From assembly GCF_900187135.1 (NCBI RefSeq), contig NZ_LT906443.1, positions 2,170,001-2,234,000 on the forward strand: a DNA stretch of 64,000 nucleotides, read 5' to 3'. How positions within the stretch are numbered: the stretch's first letter is position 1; each line of letters starts with the position of its first letter. The DNA is from Corynebacterium ulcerans (lineage in GTDB: Bacteria > Actinomycetota > Actinomycetes > Mycobacteriales > Mycobacteriaceae). Below the pieces are notes generated by a model, which worked only from the letters and a program-made list of their open reading frames with translations, was not told where the DNA came from and did no database searches. Below are positions 10,273 through 17,568 of this stretch, piece after piece. The position numbers and the translations under genes were made by a program.

Positions 10273-11568
10273 GTGGCTACTGACAACAAAGACAAGGCTG
10301 TACTCCACTACCCCGGTGGTGAATATGAGATGGATCTCATTCACTCATCCGAGGGCAACGACGGCGTTGTGTTAGACAAACTGCTCTCTGAGACCGGTCT
10401 CGTTACATTCGATCCCGGTTACGTCAGCACCGGTTCGACCGAGTCGAAAATTACGTACATTGACGGCGACAATGGCATCTTGCGCCACCGTGGCTATGAC
10501 ATTGCGGACCTTGCAGAGAACGCAACCTTCAATGAGGTTTCTTATCTGCTGATCAAGGGACATCTGCCTACGGTGGAGGAGCTGCACAGCTTTAATTCTG
10601 AGATCCGTCACCACACCCTCCTCGACGAGGACTTCAAGGCACAATTTAATATCTTCCCACGTAACGCTCATCCGATGTCTGTTCTTGCATCGTCGGTGAA
10701 CATCCTTTCCACCTATTACCAGGATCAGCTCAATCCTCTGGATGAGGCACAACTGGATAAAGCAACGGTTCGTTTGCTAGCTAAAGTCCCGATGCTTGCG
10801 GCTTATGCGTACCGCGCTTCTAAGGGTGCTCCGTACATGTACCCGGACAACTCTTTGAACGCCCGTGAGAACTTCTTGCGTATGATGTTCGGCTATCCTA
10901 CCGAGCCTTATGAAGTCGACCCAGTCGTTGCTAAAGCTCTGGATAAGCTGCTTATTCTGCACGCAGATCACGAGCAGAACTGTTCTACATCGACAGTCCG
11001 TATGATCGGATCCGCACAGGCCAACATGTTCGTTGCCATCGCAGGCGGCATCAACGCACTGTCTGGCCCACTGCACGGCGGTGCCAACCAAGCTGTTCTG
11101 GAAATGCTGGACGATATCGCTCAGAACCATGGCGGCGACGCAACCGACTTCATGAACCGCGTGAAGAATAAAGAAAAAGGCGTTCGCCTCATGGGCTTCG
11201 GTCACCGCGTGTACAAGAATTACGATCCTCGCGCTGCGATCGTGAAAGAAACCGCCCACGAGATCTTGGAGCATCTGGGTGGGGACGAGTTGCTCGATCT
11301 GGCCATGAAGCTGGAAGAGATTGCGCTTTCTGACGACTACTTTGTCTCCCGTAAGCTCTACCCCAATGTGGACTTCTACACTGGCTTGATCTACCGGGCA
11401 ATGGGCTTCCCAACGGACTTCTTCACCGTGTTGTTTGCCATTGGTCGTCTTCCAGGCTGGATCGCACAGTACCGTGAGCAGCTGGCCACCACGACCAAGA
11501 TCAACCGCCCTCGCCAGATCTACACCGGTGAGACTTTGCGTAAAGTGACGCCGCGCGAAGAGCGCTAA
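10273..11568 (+). CDS. gltA: Citrate synthase
   Basis: The 431-residue type-II citrate synthase condenses acetyl-CoA and oxaloacetate to citrate at the entry of the TCA cycle. Catalytic residues are visible as His268 (GPLHGG), His311 (GFGHRVYKNYDPR) and Asp367 (YPNVDFYTG), and the conserved HADHEQNCSTSTVR lies just before. The start is GTG at 10273 with GAAAGGGA upstream. The gene is preceded by a large regulatory region and followed by a terminator at 11618-11664, so it is monocistronic, as in C. glutamicum. Confidence 0.95.
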   Translation: MATDNKDKAVLHYPGGEYEMDLIHSSEGNDGVVLDKLLSETGLVTFDPGYVSTGSTESKITYIDGDNGILRHRGYDIADLAENATFNEVSYLLIKGHLPTVEELHSFNSEIRHHTLLDEDFKAQFNIFPRNAHPMSVLASSVNILSTYYQDQLNPLDEAQLDKATVRLLAKVPMLAAYAYRASKGAPYMYPDNSLNARENFLRMMFGYPTEPYEVDPVVAKALDKLLILHADHEQNCSTSTVRMIGSAQANMFVAIAGGINALSGPLHGGANQAVLEMLDDIAQNHGGDATDFMNRVKNKEKGVRLMGFGHRVYKNYDPRAAIVKETAHEILEHLGGDELLDLAMKLEEIALSDDYFVSRKLYPNVDFYTGLIYRAMGFPTDFFTVLFAIGRLPGWIAQYREQLATTTKINRPRQIYTGETLRKVTPREER

Positions 11569-11617
11569 GCGTCGCAAAACCAGCTCCTCACAAAGCTTGC
11601 TGAGCTGCATTTTGAGG

Positions 11618-11664
11618 CCGAGCGCGTGAATTCCCAGTAAAGTGGAATAAACGCGCTCGGTTTT
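11618..11664 (+). terminator. gltA terminator
   Basis: A 10-bp stem (CCGAGCGCGT at 11618-11627 with 11651-11660) is followed directly by TTTTCG. It lies 50 bases after the gltA stop. Confidence 0.75.
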
Positions 11665-11751
11665 CGCGTGCCTCGTCTTGCCCTCAGCTGTTCGAGGCAG
11701 GCTATGAATCCGAGTTCATCCCCATTCAACGATCCTAGGAGTTAGAGATCC

Positions 11752-12111
11752 ATGGAAAAGCCCCAGATTGAGGTGCCCGAAGGTCCGGCGCCAGAGGACA
11801 TTGTTATCCTTGACGTCGTCGAAGGTGACGGTCCGGAAGCGCAGCCTGGTGGACTCGTCGAGGTTCACTACGTGGGTGTGGACTTTGAAACCGGCCAAGA
11901 ATTCGATTCCTCGTGGGATCGTGGCCAAAGCATCGAGTTTCCGCTGTCTGGCTTGATCGCAGGCTGGCAAGAAGGAATCCCCGGAATGAAAGTGGGCGGA
12001 CGTCGCCAGCTCACCATCCCGCCAGAGGCAGCGTACGGCCCAGCAGGCGGAGGACACCCCTTGTCCGGACGCACGTTGGTGTTCATGATCGATCTGCTCA
12101 ACGTGGGTTAA
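11752..12111 (+). CDS. fkpA: FKBP-type peptidyl-prolyl isomerase
   Basis: This 119-residue cytoplasmic protein is essentially one FKBP domain: VEVHYVGVDFETGQEFDSSWDRG, then FPLSGLIAGWQEGIPGMKVGG, then LTIPPEAAYG, then LVFMIDLLNV. The aromatic pocket residues (Y, F, D, W, Y) are conserved, so it should be an active cis-trans proline isomerase. There is no signal peptide. It follows gltA in corynebacteria (cg0949-cg0950 order) but is separated from it by a terminator. GGAG precedes the ATG. Confidence 0.93.
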   Translation: MEKPQIEVPEGPAPEDIVILDVVEGDGPEAQPGGLVEVHYVGVDFETGQEFDSSWDRGQSIEFPLSGLIAGWQEGIPGMKVGGRRQLTIPPEAAYGPAGGGHPLSGRTLVFMIDLLNVG

Positions 12112-12125
12112 TTCTTTCCACGTAG

Positions 12126-12179
12126 AATAAAACCAAGAACCGCGCTGTTTCTTCAAACAGCGCGGTTCTTGGTTTTATT
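12126..12179. terminator. 25-bp perfect hairpin, bidirectional terminator fkpA/accD3
   Basis: AATAAAACCAAGAACC (from 12126) begins a 25-bp arm that is perfectly complementary to 12155-12179, with loop CTTC. The A/T ends of both arms supply a T-tract on either strand. It sits between the convergent fkpA and accD3 stop codons. Confidence 0.9.
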
Positions 12180-12184
12180 GGCTG

Positions 12185-13690
12185 CTAGCTGAGGGCGTCG
12201 GCAAGCTTTTCATAGTGGCGCAAGCGCTGTTCTCTTCCTACTCGCTGGGGCGCAAGCTGTAGCTCTGTAAACGCGGCGGAGACACTATGGAGCACTCGTT
12301 CGCAGAACAACTGGGGTTCTTCTGTGGCATCGGGGAGCTCGGGGATAATTGCGTCGACAATGCCTGCCGACGTCAACGCGAAGGCGGACACTCCCTGTTC
12401 TTCCATCATGGCTGGGGCGTGCTCAATATCGCGATAAATGATGGCGGATGCGCCTTCCGGAGGTAGCGGGCTTAACCACGCATGAGTGGTGGCCAAAACT
12501 TTATCCGCAGGAAGCAGTGCCAATGCACCCCCACCGCAGCCCTGGCCCAAAATAACGGAGACGGTGGGAACATCAACAGAGACGAGCTCTCCCAGGGTAC
12601 GAGCGATTGAGCCGGCCATCCCGGTTTCCTCGGCATGCGCGCTCAGCTCCGCGCCGGGAGTATCAATGATTGAAAGCAACGGTAATTGCAGATCGTGGGC
12701 TAGCTGAATACCTCGTCGGGCGCATCGTAACGCCTCTGTTCCCAGTTGGGACTCTGCAAAGGGGGGTTGTGCATGTCTATCTTGTCCCACAATGACCACC
12801 GTGCGGCTCTCAATCCGGGCCAGGGCGACGACAACAGACGGTGAGACCCTTCCGTCGCCGCTTCCTGATAACTCAATGTAGTTCGATTCACCTATCGCAG
12901 ATAGGAGTGACTGGATCCCCGGACGATCGTTTCTGCGTGTGGCTGTGATAGCTTCCCATGCGCTGGGAATGGACTCTTGCTCCAGAGCAGGGAGTTGAGA
13001 GTGATTGCTTGTAGTGGAGGGAATGAGCAGCACGTTGACTATCTTGTTAAGCGCTGCTCGTAGCTGTTGGGGAGAAACTACTCCGTCTATAACGCCTTTG
13101 GCAGCAAGATTTTCGCCAGACTGCACCCCTTGGGGAATCGGGCTTCCTGTGGTGAGCTCTACTACCCGGGGGCCGAGGAAACCTAAAAGCGCTTCTGGCT
13201 CTGCAAAAGTGAAATGCCCTGCGGAGCCCCAAGAAGCCATGACTCCGCCGGTGGTGGGGTTACGTAGATATACCAAAAACGGCAGGTGCGCGTCCTTATG
13301 TCGATAGACCGCGGTGGTAATGGACACCATAAGCGCGAATGCGGGAGTGCCCTCTTGCATGCGCGTCCCTCCTGAAGAAGGAGAAATAAGTAGGGGGAGG
13401 CGTTCAGCCGTAGCACGATGGATGGCGTTGATAATTCTGCGAGCAGTAGCAGCGCCGATAGAACCGCCGAGAAAAGAAAATTCGCTGAGGATAATGGCTA
13501 CGCGATGCCCGTAGATGGTTCCTTCCCCTGTGATAACAGATTCATCCACACCAGATTTTTTGCGGGCAGTAGCCAGGGCCTCTTGGTAACTTTCGGAAAT
13601 ATCTCCATAGCGTGGGGGAGTATCCCAAGAACAAAAAGAGTCGCAGTCTAGAACGTCAGTAATCAATTCGTGTGCGGATGTGCGCGTCAT
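12185..13690 (-). CDS. accD3: Fused acyl-CoA carboxylase carboxyltransferase, AccD3 type
   Basis: A 501-residue protein with two crotonase-fold halves: an AccD-like half (residues about 50-240, SPSSGGTRMQEG, NPTTGGVMASWG, FAEPEALLGFLGPR) and an AccA-like half (about 260-500, DTPGAELSAHAEETGMA, GQGCGGGALAL). It resembles Mycobacterium AccD3 (Rv0904c, about 495 residues), which also neighbours the crotonase gene echA6 (Rv0905). No zinc-ribbon is seen before the first half. It would transfer carboxyl groups from carboxybiotin to an acyl-CoA, but its true substrate is unknown. It is convergent with fkpA across a perfect terminator. Confidence 0.82.
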   Translation of the reverse strand: MTRTSAHELITDVLDCDSFCSWDTPPRYGDISESYQEALATARKKSGVDESVITGEGTIYGHRVAIILSEFSFLGGSIGAATARRIINAIHRATAERLPLLISPSSGGTRMQEGTPAFALMVSITTAVYRHKDAHLPFLVYLRNPTTGGVMASWGSAGHFTFAEPEALLGFLGPRVVELTTGSPIPQGVQSGENLAAKGVIDGVVSPQQLRAALNKIVNVLLIPSTTSNHSQLPALEQESIPSAWEAITATRRNDRPGIQSLLSAIGESNYIELSGSGDGRVSPSVVVALARIESRTVVIVGQDRHAQPPFAESQLGTEALRCARRGIQLAHDLQLPLLSIIDTPGAELSAHAEETGMAGSIARTLGELVSVDVPTVSVILGQGCGGGALALLPADKVLATTHAWLSPLPPEGASAIIYRDIEHAPAMMEEQGVSAFALTSAGIVDAIIPELPDATEEPQLFCERVLHSVSAAFTELQLAPQRVGREQRLRHYEKLADALS

Positions 13691-13784
13691 GTGACCACGA
13701 TAACGGTTTTAAAAGGGAAAAGACGCGTGAATCTGGACAAAAGCGTGTCTGGGGGTACCTGGTGGGAATCGTCCGAGTAGGCGA

Positions 13785-13829
13785 AAACCCGTGCACACAT
13801 GAGAACGGGGAAGTCCTGTGCACGGGTTT
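13785..13829 (-). terminator. sodC terminator
   Basis: A 13-bp stem (AAACCCGTGCACA at 13785-13797 with 13817-13829) gives GGGTTTT on the minus strand, 43 bases after the sodC stop codon. Confidence 0.75.
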
Positions 13830-13871
13830 GCTGTTTGGGTTAGAAGGCGAAGCCGGAGGCTTTAGAAGTCC

Positions 13872-14492
13872 TTACTTCTTGGTGATGATGCCACAAGCGA
13901 TACGTGCGCCGGCATCACCAGTCTTGAGGGTTTCCTCATCTGGGCCGTTGGGAGCGTAACGCTCTGGGATGTTGGCATAGTTGTCGCGTCCTTCATGAAC
14001 GATCAGGGACGTGCCGTCTGCGCCAAAGAGCAGGTCTTCATCAATAGCATCGGTGACTACCTCAAGGTGTCCTGTGCCGTCTGCATTTACTAGCAGAGAG
14101 GGAAGATCGCCTGCATGGGGGTGGTAGCCCTCACTATGCGGCTGGTTTTTACCGTGCAGGTGTCCGCCGGCAGATTTAAAGTTGCCCTCACAAACTCCCT
14201 TGTCATGGACATGGAAGCCGTGGAAACCTGGGGTAAGGCCCTTTGCTGACACTGTAATTTTGGTGCCGGCAGCGGTTTTGTCGAACTCGACGGTGCCTAC
14301 ACCTTCACCGGATTGGTTCTTTAGCTCAGCGGTAGCAAAAGCATGCGAGTTGGCTGCGGTGGAAGCCGCGGAGGTCATGGCTTTGTCTGCGGAGTCCTTT
14401 GTTGCTGTTGAGTTCGAACAAGCACTGAGGACCGCAATGCTTGAAACTCCGACCAGTGCTACTGCAGCGCGGAGTGCCAATGTGCGAGACAT
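13872..14492 (-). CDS. sodC: Cu/Zn superoxide dismutase lipoprotein
   Basis: A 206-residue exported lipoprotein: a signal peptide ends in the lipobox LSAC (Cys25), so it is anchored on the outer face of the membrane. The SOD domain shows copper ligands in GFHGFHVHDKG, further metal histidines in GGHLHGKNQPHSEGYHPHAGD and the C-terminal ASP/Arg region DAGARIACGII. It dismutates superoxide outside the cell, typically host oxidative burst. AAAGGA precedes the ATG. SodC is, to my knowledge, present in C. pseudotuberculosis/ulcerans but not in typical C. diphtheriae, so it helps place the organism. Confidence 0.93.
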   Translation of the reverse strand: MSRTLALRAAVALVGVSSIAVLSACSNSTATKDSADKAMTSAASTAANSHAFATAELKNQSGEGVGTVEFDKTAAGTKITVSAKGLTPGFHGFHVHDKGVCEGNFKSAGGHLHGKNQPHSEGYHPHAGDLPSLLVNADGTGHLEVVTDAIDEDLLFGADGTSLIVHEGRDNYANIPERYAPNGPDEETLKTGDAGARIACGIITKK

Positions 14493-14516
14493 GTTTTTCC
14501 TTTCGTGGAAATTACC

Positions 14517-14548
14517 TATATAAAGGCCTAACCAGGGGTGTGGTTAGC
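14517..14548 (-). promoter_or_regulatory. sodC promoter with upstream palindrome
   Basis: On the minus strand TATATA (14517-14522) is a good -10 about 25 bases before the sodC ATG. Directly upstream, CTAACC (14528-14533) and GGTTAG (14542-14547) form a dyad with an 8-base spacer across the expected -35 region. A repressor or activator could bind there, but no known consensus fits. Confidence 0.45.
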
Positions 14549-15028
14549 AAGACAGTATGCGCGTGCGCGATAGCTGTTGAGTACATTGTAGCGAAAACTG
14601 AGAATTGTATATATATCGCTCTTGTTCTTAATACTTCCGTATTGAAAATATTTAGCCCTGAACTGGGTGTTTTCGTTTCGGGAAAGTTTTTCAAGGCTGA
14701 GATGAACGTCAAAGATATAGGTAAAAGCATTGGAACAAGGGGGATAGATTGAAGCATTGTGATTAATGGGCTACGGGTTAATACATAGGTATGTCAAGGG
14801 TGCAGTCGTAACATCTCTCGCTCTTCTCTTGTGTCCCGCCATCGCTGGGCAGAAGGATGTGCTTGGGTGAAGTGAAAAGATAGAGAACGGATGAATGCCA
14901 AGCGAAGCTTCTTGGTTTTCTCTAAGATCGGCTCCAAGGCAGTATTGCGACGCTCAACGGGCGATCTTCAAAGAGAGCTGTTGATTAACGTCTTCAACGT
15001 TTGAACCTGCGGGACTCCTGAGAGGTGA
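14549..15028. other. AT-rich intergenic region, no gene seen
   Basis: 480 bases between divergent sodC and the aldo/keto reductase gene. The segment about 14590-14720 is AT-rich. I see no convincing coding frame, RNA gene or strong hairpin. Confidence 0.4.
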
Positions 15029-15895
15029 ATGATGATGATTGATGCACAATCCGTTCCTACCGTGACACTCAATGATGCCACCGAAATGCCGATTATCGGG
15101 CTGGGAACGTGGGAATTACGCGGTGAAGATGCCGTCACTGCAGTGCGCAGCGCAATTGATCTTGGATATCGCCACATAGATACCGCCGCTCTGTATAAAA
15201 ATGAGCAGGAGGTGGGCCGGGCTATTCACGATGCAATTGCTGCTGGCGATGTGACTCGAGATGAGCTCTTTATCACCACTAAAGCATGGAATGACATGCA
15301 TGGTGCGGATAAAGTTCAGCGTGGGTTCCAGGATTCTCTTACAAGGCTCGGTCTCGACTATGTCGATTGCTATATGGTGCATTGGCCGTGCCCACAAAAG
15401 GGGCTGTACGTGGAAACATTTGAAGCTGTGGCAAAGCTACAAGGGTTAGGGCAGTTGCGGTCGGTAGCCGTAGCCAATTTCTACCCTGAGGTGCTTGAAG
15501 AGGTAACTCGTGCAACGGGTATTGCTCCTGCGGTGAACCAGATTGAATTGCATCCGGGATTCTCTCAATCTGACCAACGGGAAGTCCACCGCACGTTGGG
15601 GGTGGTTACGGAAGCATGGTCGCCGTTGGGGCATGGAGAGTCTTTGAGCGAACCTGTGGTGGCTGCGATTGCAAAGAAGTATGGAAAAACACCTGCTCAA
15701 ATTATCTTGCGATGGATTGTGCAGCTGGGGTGCTCGGTTGTTCCTAAGTCTGCTCACCTTGATAGGCAGCGTGAAAATATCGATATTTTCGATTTTGAAC
15801 TCAGTGAAGAAGAGCTGAAAGCGATGACCGCGCTCGACGCGACCGGCGGAAGAGCGTTCCCGGATCCTCGCGAATGGCCAGGTCTGGAAGATTAA
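15029..15895 (+). CDS. Aldo/keto reductase
   Basis: A 288-residue NADPH-dependent oxidoreductase of the 2,5-diketo-gluconate reductase type. The catalytic tetrad is visible as Asp and Tyr in GYRHIDTAALYKNE, Lys in ITTKAWND and His in YMVHWPCPQ. The cofactor-binding end has VPKSAHLDRQRENIDIFDF. The start begins with three consecutive ATG codons (15029-15037), so the exact residue 1 is uncertain by two codons, with GAGAGGTG upstream. The physiological substrate is not predictable. It precedes the crotonase-fold gene by 91 bases. Confidence 0.88.
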   Translation: MMMIDAQSVPTVTLNDATEMPIIGLGTWELRGEDAVTAVRSAIDLGYRHIDTAALYKNEQEVGRAIHDAIAAGDVTRDELFITTKAWNDMHGADKVQRGFQDSLTRLGLDYVDCYMVHWPCPQKGLYVETFEAVAKLQGLGQLRSVAVANFYPEVLEEVTRATGIAPAVNQIELHPGFSQSDQREVHRTLGVVTEAWSPLGHGESLSEPVVAAIAKKYGKTPAQIILRWIVQLGCSVVPKSAHLDRQRENIDIFDFELSEEELKAMTALDATGGRAFPDPREWPGLED

Positions 15896-15986
15896 GCTTT
15901 TCGACGCCCATCAGATGGGTAGCAGGTGCTCTAGCGCAGAGCGCCTGTGCTGTGAAGGGTGAAAAGGACCCCGTGTAGGAGGAGAG

Positions 15987-16820
15987 ATGGGATTGCTTGA
16001 ACATGCTTGGGAGGGTGGTGCCTCGCGGGCCCTGGGTGGGGTAGAAACAGTCAAGGTATCGTCTGATGGCTTTGTGCGGCACATAGTTATAGATAGGGAT
16101 GAGCGTCGGAACGCTCTTTCACGTGACATGTGCTTAGCCATTGCACATGCGGTTGCCGAGGCGTCTGCTGCGGCCGTCGATAATGCGTCGGTGCGTGCGG
16201 TCGTGATTAGTGGGGTGGGTCGGGCCTTTTGTGCAGGTGCAGATCTTGGTTCTTCTGTGGAGGAGCAAGGCTCGGATGGTGCAGTGTACGGCTCCGATTT
16301 TCATGATGCGCTCTTTGCTATGCTGCATTCGATTATTCAGGCGGAGGTGCCGGTAATCGCCAACGTGCAGGGGCCTGCGGTGGGGGCCGGAATGCAGCTT
16401 GCATTGGCGTGTGACCTCCGTGTTGTTGGGGAATCGGCCTGGTTTAAAATTCCAGCCGTGTCTTTGGGCTTTGCGCTTGACGGGTGGACGATAGGACGTG
16501 CTCAAAAGCTCTGCGGAGGTGCCTTTGCTAGGAACCTACTCCTTGCCGGTGCCACCTTGACCGCGGATGCAGCCCTGGCTAGTGGCTTTGCCGTAATTCG
16601 GGGTGATCATGCTGCAGCGGTTGCTTTTGCACATGAGATGGCGGGTTTGGCGCCTCTTGCCGTGCGTCAGCTCAAGGGGGCGCTTAACTATGGTGAGACT
16701 GATTATGGGTTAGATGAGCAATCGCAAGTGTTATTTTCTCGGTGCTGGTCCAGTGAGGATATGAGGGAGGCGCGGCAAGCGCGGTCGGAAAAGCGAGTGC
16801 CGCAGTTTAAGGGGCGATAA
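15987..16820 (+). CDS. Enoyl-CoA hydratase/isomerase-fold protein lacking both catalytic Glu (EchA6-like)
   Basis: A 277-residue crotonase-fold protein. The oxyanion-hole segments are intact (AFCAGADL near residue 80 and GPAVGAGMQLALACDL near 130). The two acid/base glutamates of classical enoyl-CoA hydratase are replaced: the Glu144 equivalent is Gln137 (AGMQLA) and the Glu164 equivalent is Ala157 (KIPAVSLGF). Normal hydration is therefore unlikely. Gene position near accD3 mirrors Mycobacterium Rv0904c-Rv0905, where EchA6 is described as a non-catalytic acyl-CoA binder. Acyl-CoA binding or shuttling is the inferred role. A terminator follows at 16851-16884. Confidence 0.8.
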   Translation: MGLLEHAWEGGASRALGGVETVKVSSDGFVRHIVIDRDERRNALSRDMCLAIAHAVAEASAAAVDNASVRAVVISGVGRAFCAGADLGSSVEEQGSDGAVYGSDFHDALFAMLHSIIQAEVPVIANVQGPAVGAGMQLALACDLRVVGESAWFKIPAVSLGFALDGWTIGRAQKLCGGAFARNLLLAGATLTADAALASGFAVIRGDHAAAVAFAHEMAGLAPLAVRQLKGALNYGETDYGLDEQSQVLFSRCWSSEDMREARQARSEKRVPQFKGR

Positions 16821-16850
16821 CCCCTGAGATTGTTATTGATTACTACGGAT

Positions 16851-16884
16851 AAAAGGTGGGTCCTTATAGTGGGCCCACCTTTTT
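16851..16884 (+). terminator. Terminator after the crotonase-fold gene
   Basis: Stem AAAAGGTGGG (16851-16860) pairs with CCCACCTTTT (16874-16883) and the T-run continues. Confidence 0.8.
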
Positions 16885-16982
16885 GTAGTCAAAATGTAGC
16901 GATGAAACTTGGTGAGTAGGACCTCAATACGGAAGGCAAAAGCAGAGGGTAAAACCGCGAAAACTTGTGGATACGGGATTAA

Positions 16983-17029
16983 CAAAATTTGCAAAAGCCT
17001 GATTGTGGAAAATTTGGGGGTGGGGTTGC
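16983..17029 (+). promoter_or_regulatory. RamB-like and RamA-like sites upstream of mctBC
   Basis: 16983-16995 reads CAAAATTTGCAAA, 11 of 13 matches to the RamB consensus as I recall it. 17017-17029 reads GGGGTGGGGTTGC, identical to a 13-mer upstream of gltA and like tandem RamA boxes. In C. glutamicum mctC expression depends on RamA and RamB. A weaker CRP-type match (TGTGA-N6-TAACT) lies at 17119-17134. Otherwise 16885-17224 shows no gene. Confidence 0.45.
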
Positions 17030-17224
17030 GTTCTTATTTATGCAGTAAAAGAACGTTGTAGGGGGTGGTTGGTGTGCTGCGGCGAGGCCGGTTTGGGAAA
17101 TTTACTATCCAAATATCTTGTGACTTAGGTAACTTTTATCCATTGAGTTTGTGACCCGGCTCTCACGGGTTGGACTCTCAACATCTGAAACCCCCGAACA
17201 CTTCAGAGGAAAGGAGCATTCGAG

Positions 17225-17566
17225 ATGAGTGCACCAACTGAGGCGCATGGCGTACGGCAGCCGACTGCTGCAGAGTTTCGTGCCATGCAAGTGAGCCCCC
17301 AGTTCAAGGAGCTGAAGCGAACATACCGTTCCTTCACCTTCCCGATGAGCATTGCGTTCTTCGTCTGGTACCTCGTATTCGTTATCGCAGCGACCTATGC
17401 TCCAGATTTTATGGGGACAAAAGTGGTTGGCTCGATCAACCTAGGCGTGATCCTAGGAATGACGCAGTTCCTGACCACTTTTGTGATCACGTGGGTCTAC
17501 ATCAAGTACGCAAACAAGAACATCGAGCCGCGTGCACGTGCGATTCGTGAAGAAATGGAGGGCTAA
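17225..17566 (+). CDS. mctB: DUF485 small membrane protein, MctB-like
   Basis: A 113-residue protein with two transmembrane segments (FPMSIAFFVWYLVFVIAATYA at about 38-58 and INLGVILGMTQFLTTFVITW at about 72-92) and cytosolic ends. This is the DUF485 pattern that accompanies acetate symporters. Its stop is 2 bases before mctC, so the two are cotranscribed and likely form one transport unit. AGGAAAGGAG precedes the ATG. The name follows the C. glutamicum cg0952-cg0953 pair; an accessory role is inferred. Confidence 0.85.
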   Translation: MSAPTEAHGVRQPTAAEFRAMQVSPQFKELKRTYRSFTFPMSIAFFVWYLVFVIAATYAPDFMGTKVVGSINLGVILGMTQFLTTFVITWVYIKYANKNIEPRARAIREEMEG

Positions 17567-17568
17567 AC

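Noticed and set aside
14441..14752. Open frame overlapping the sodC start and promoter
   Set aside because: Antisense to sodC and its promoter, no ribosome-binding site.
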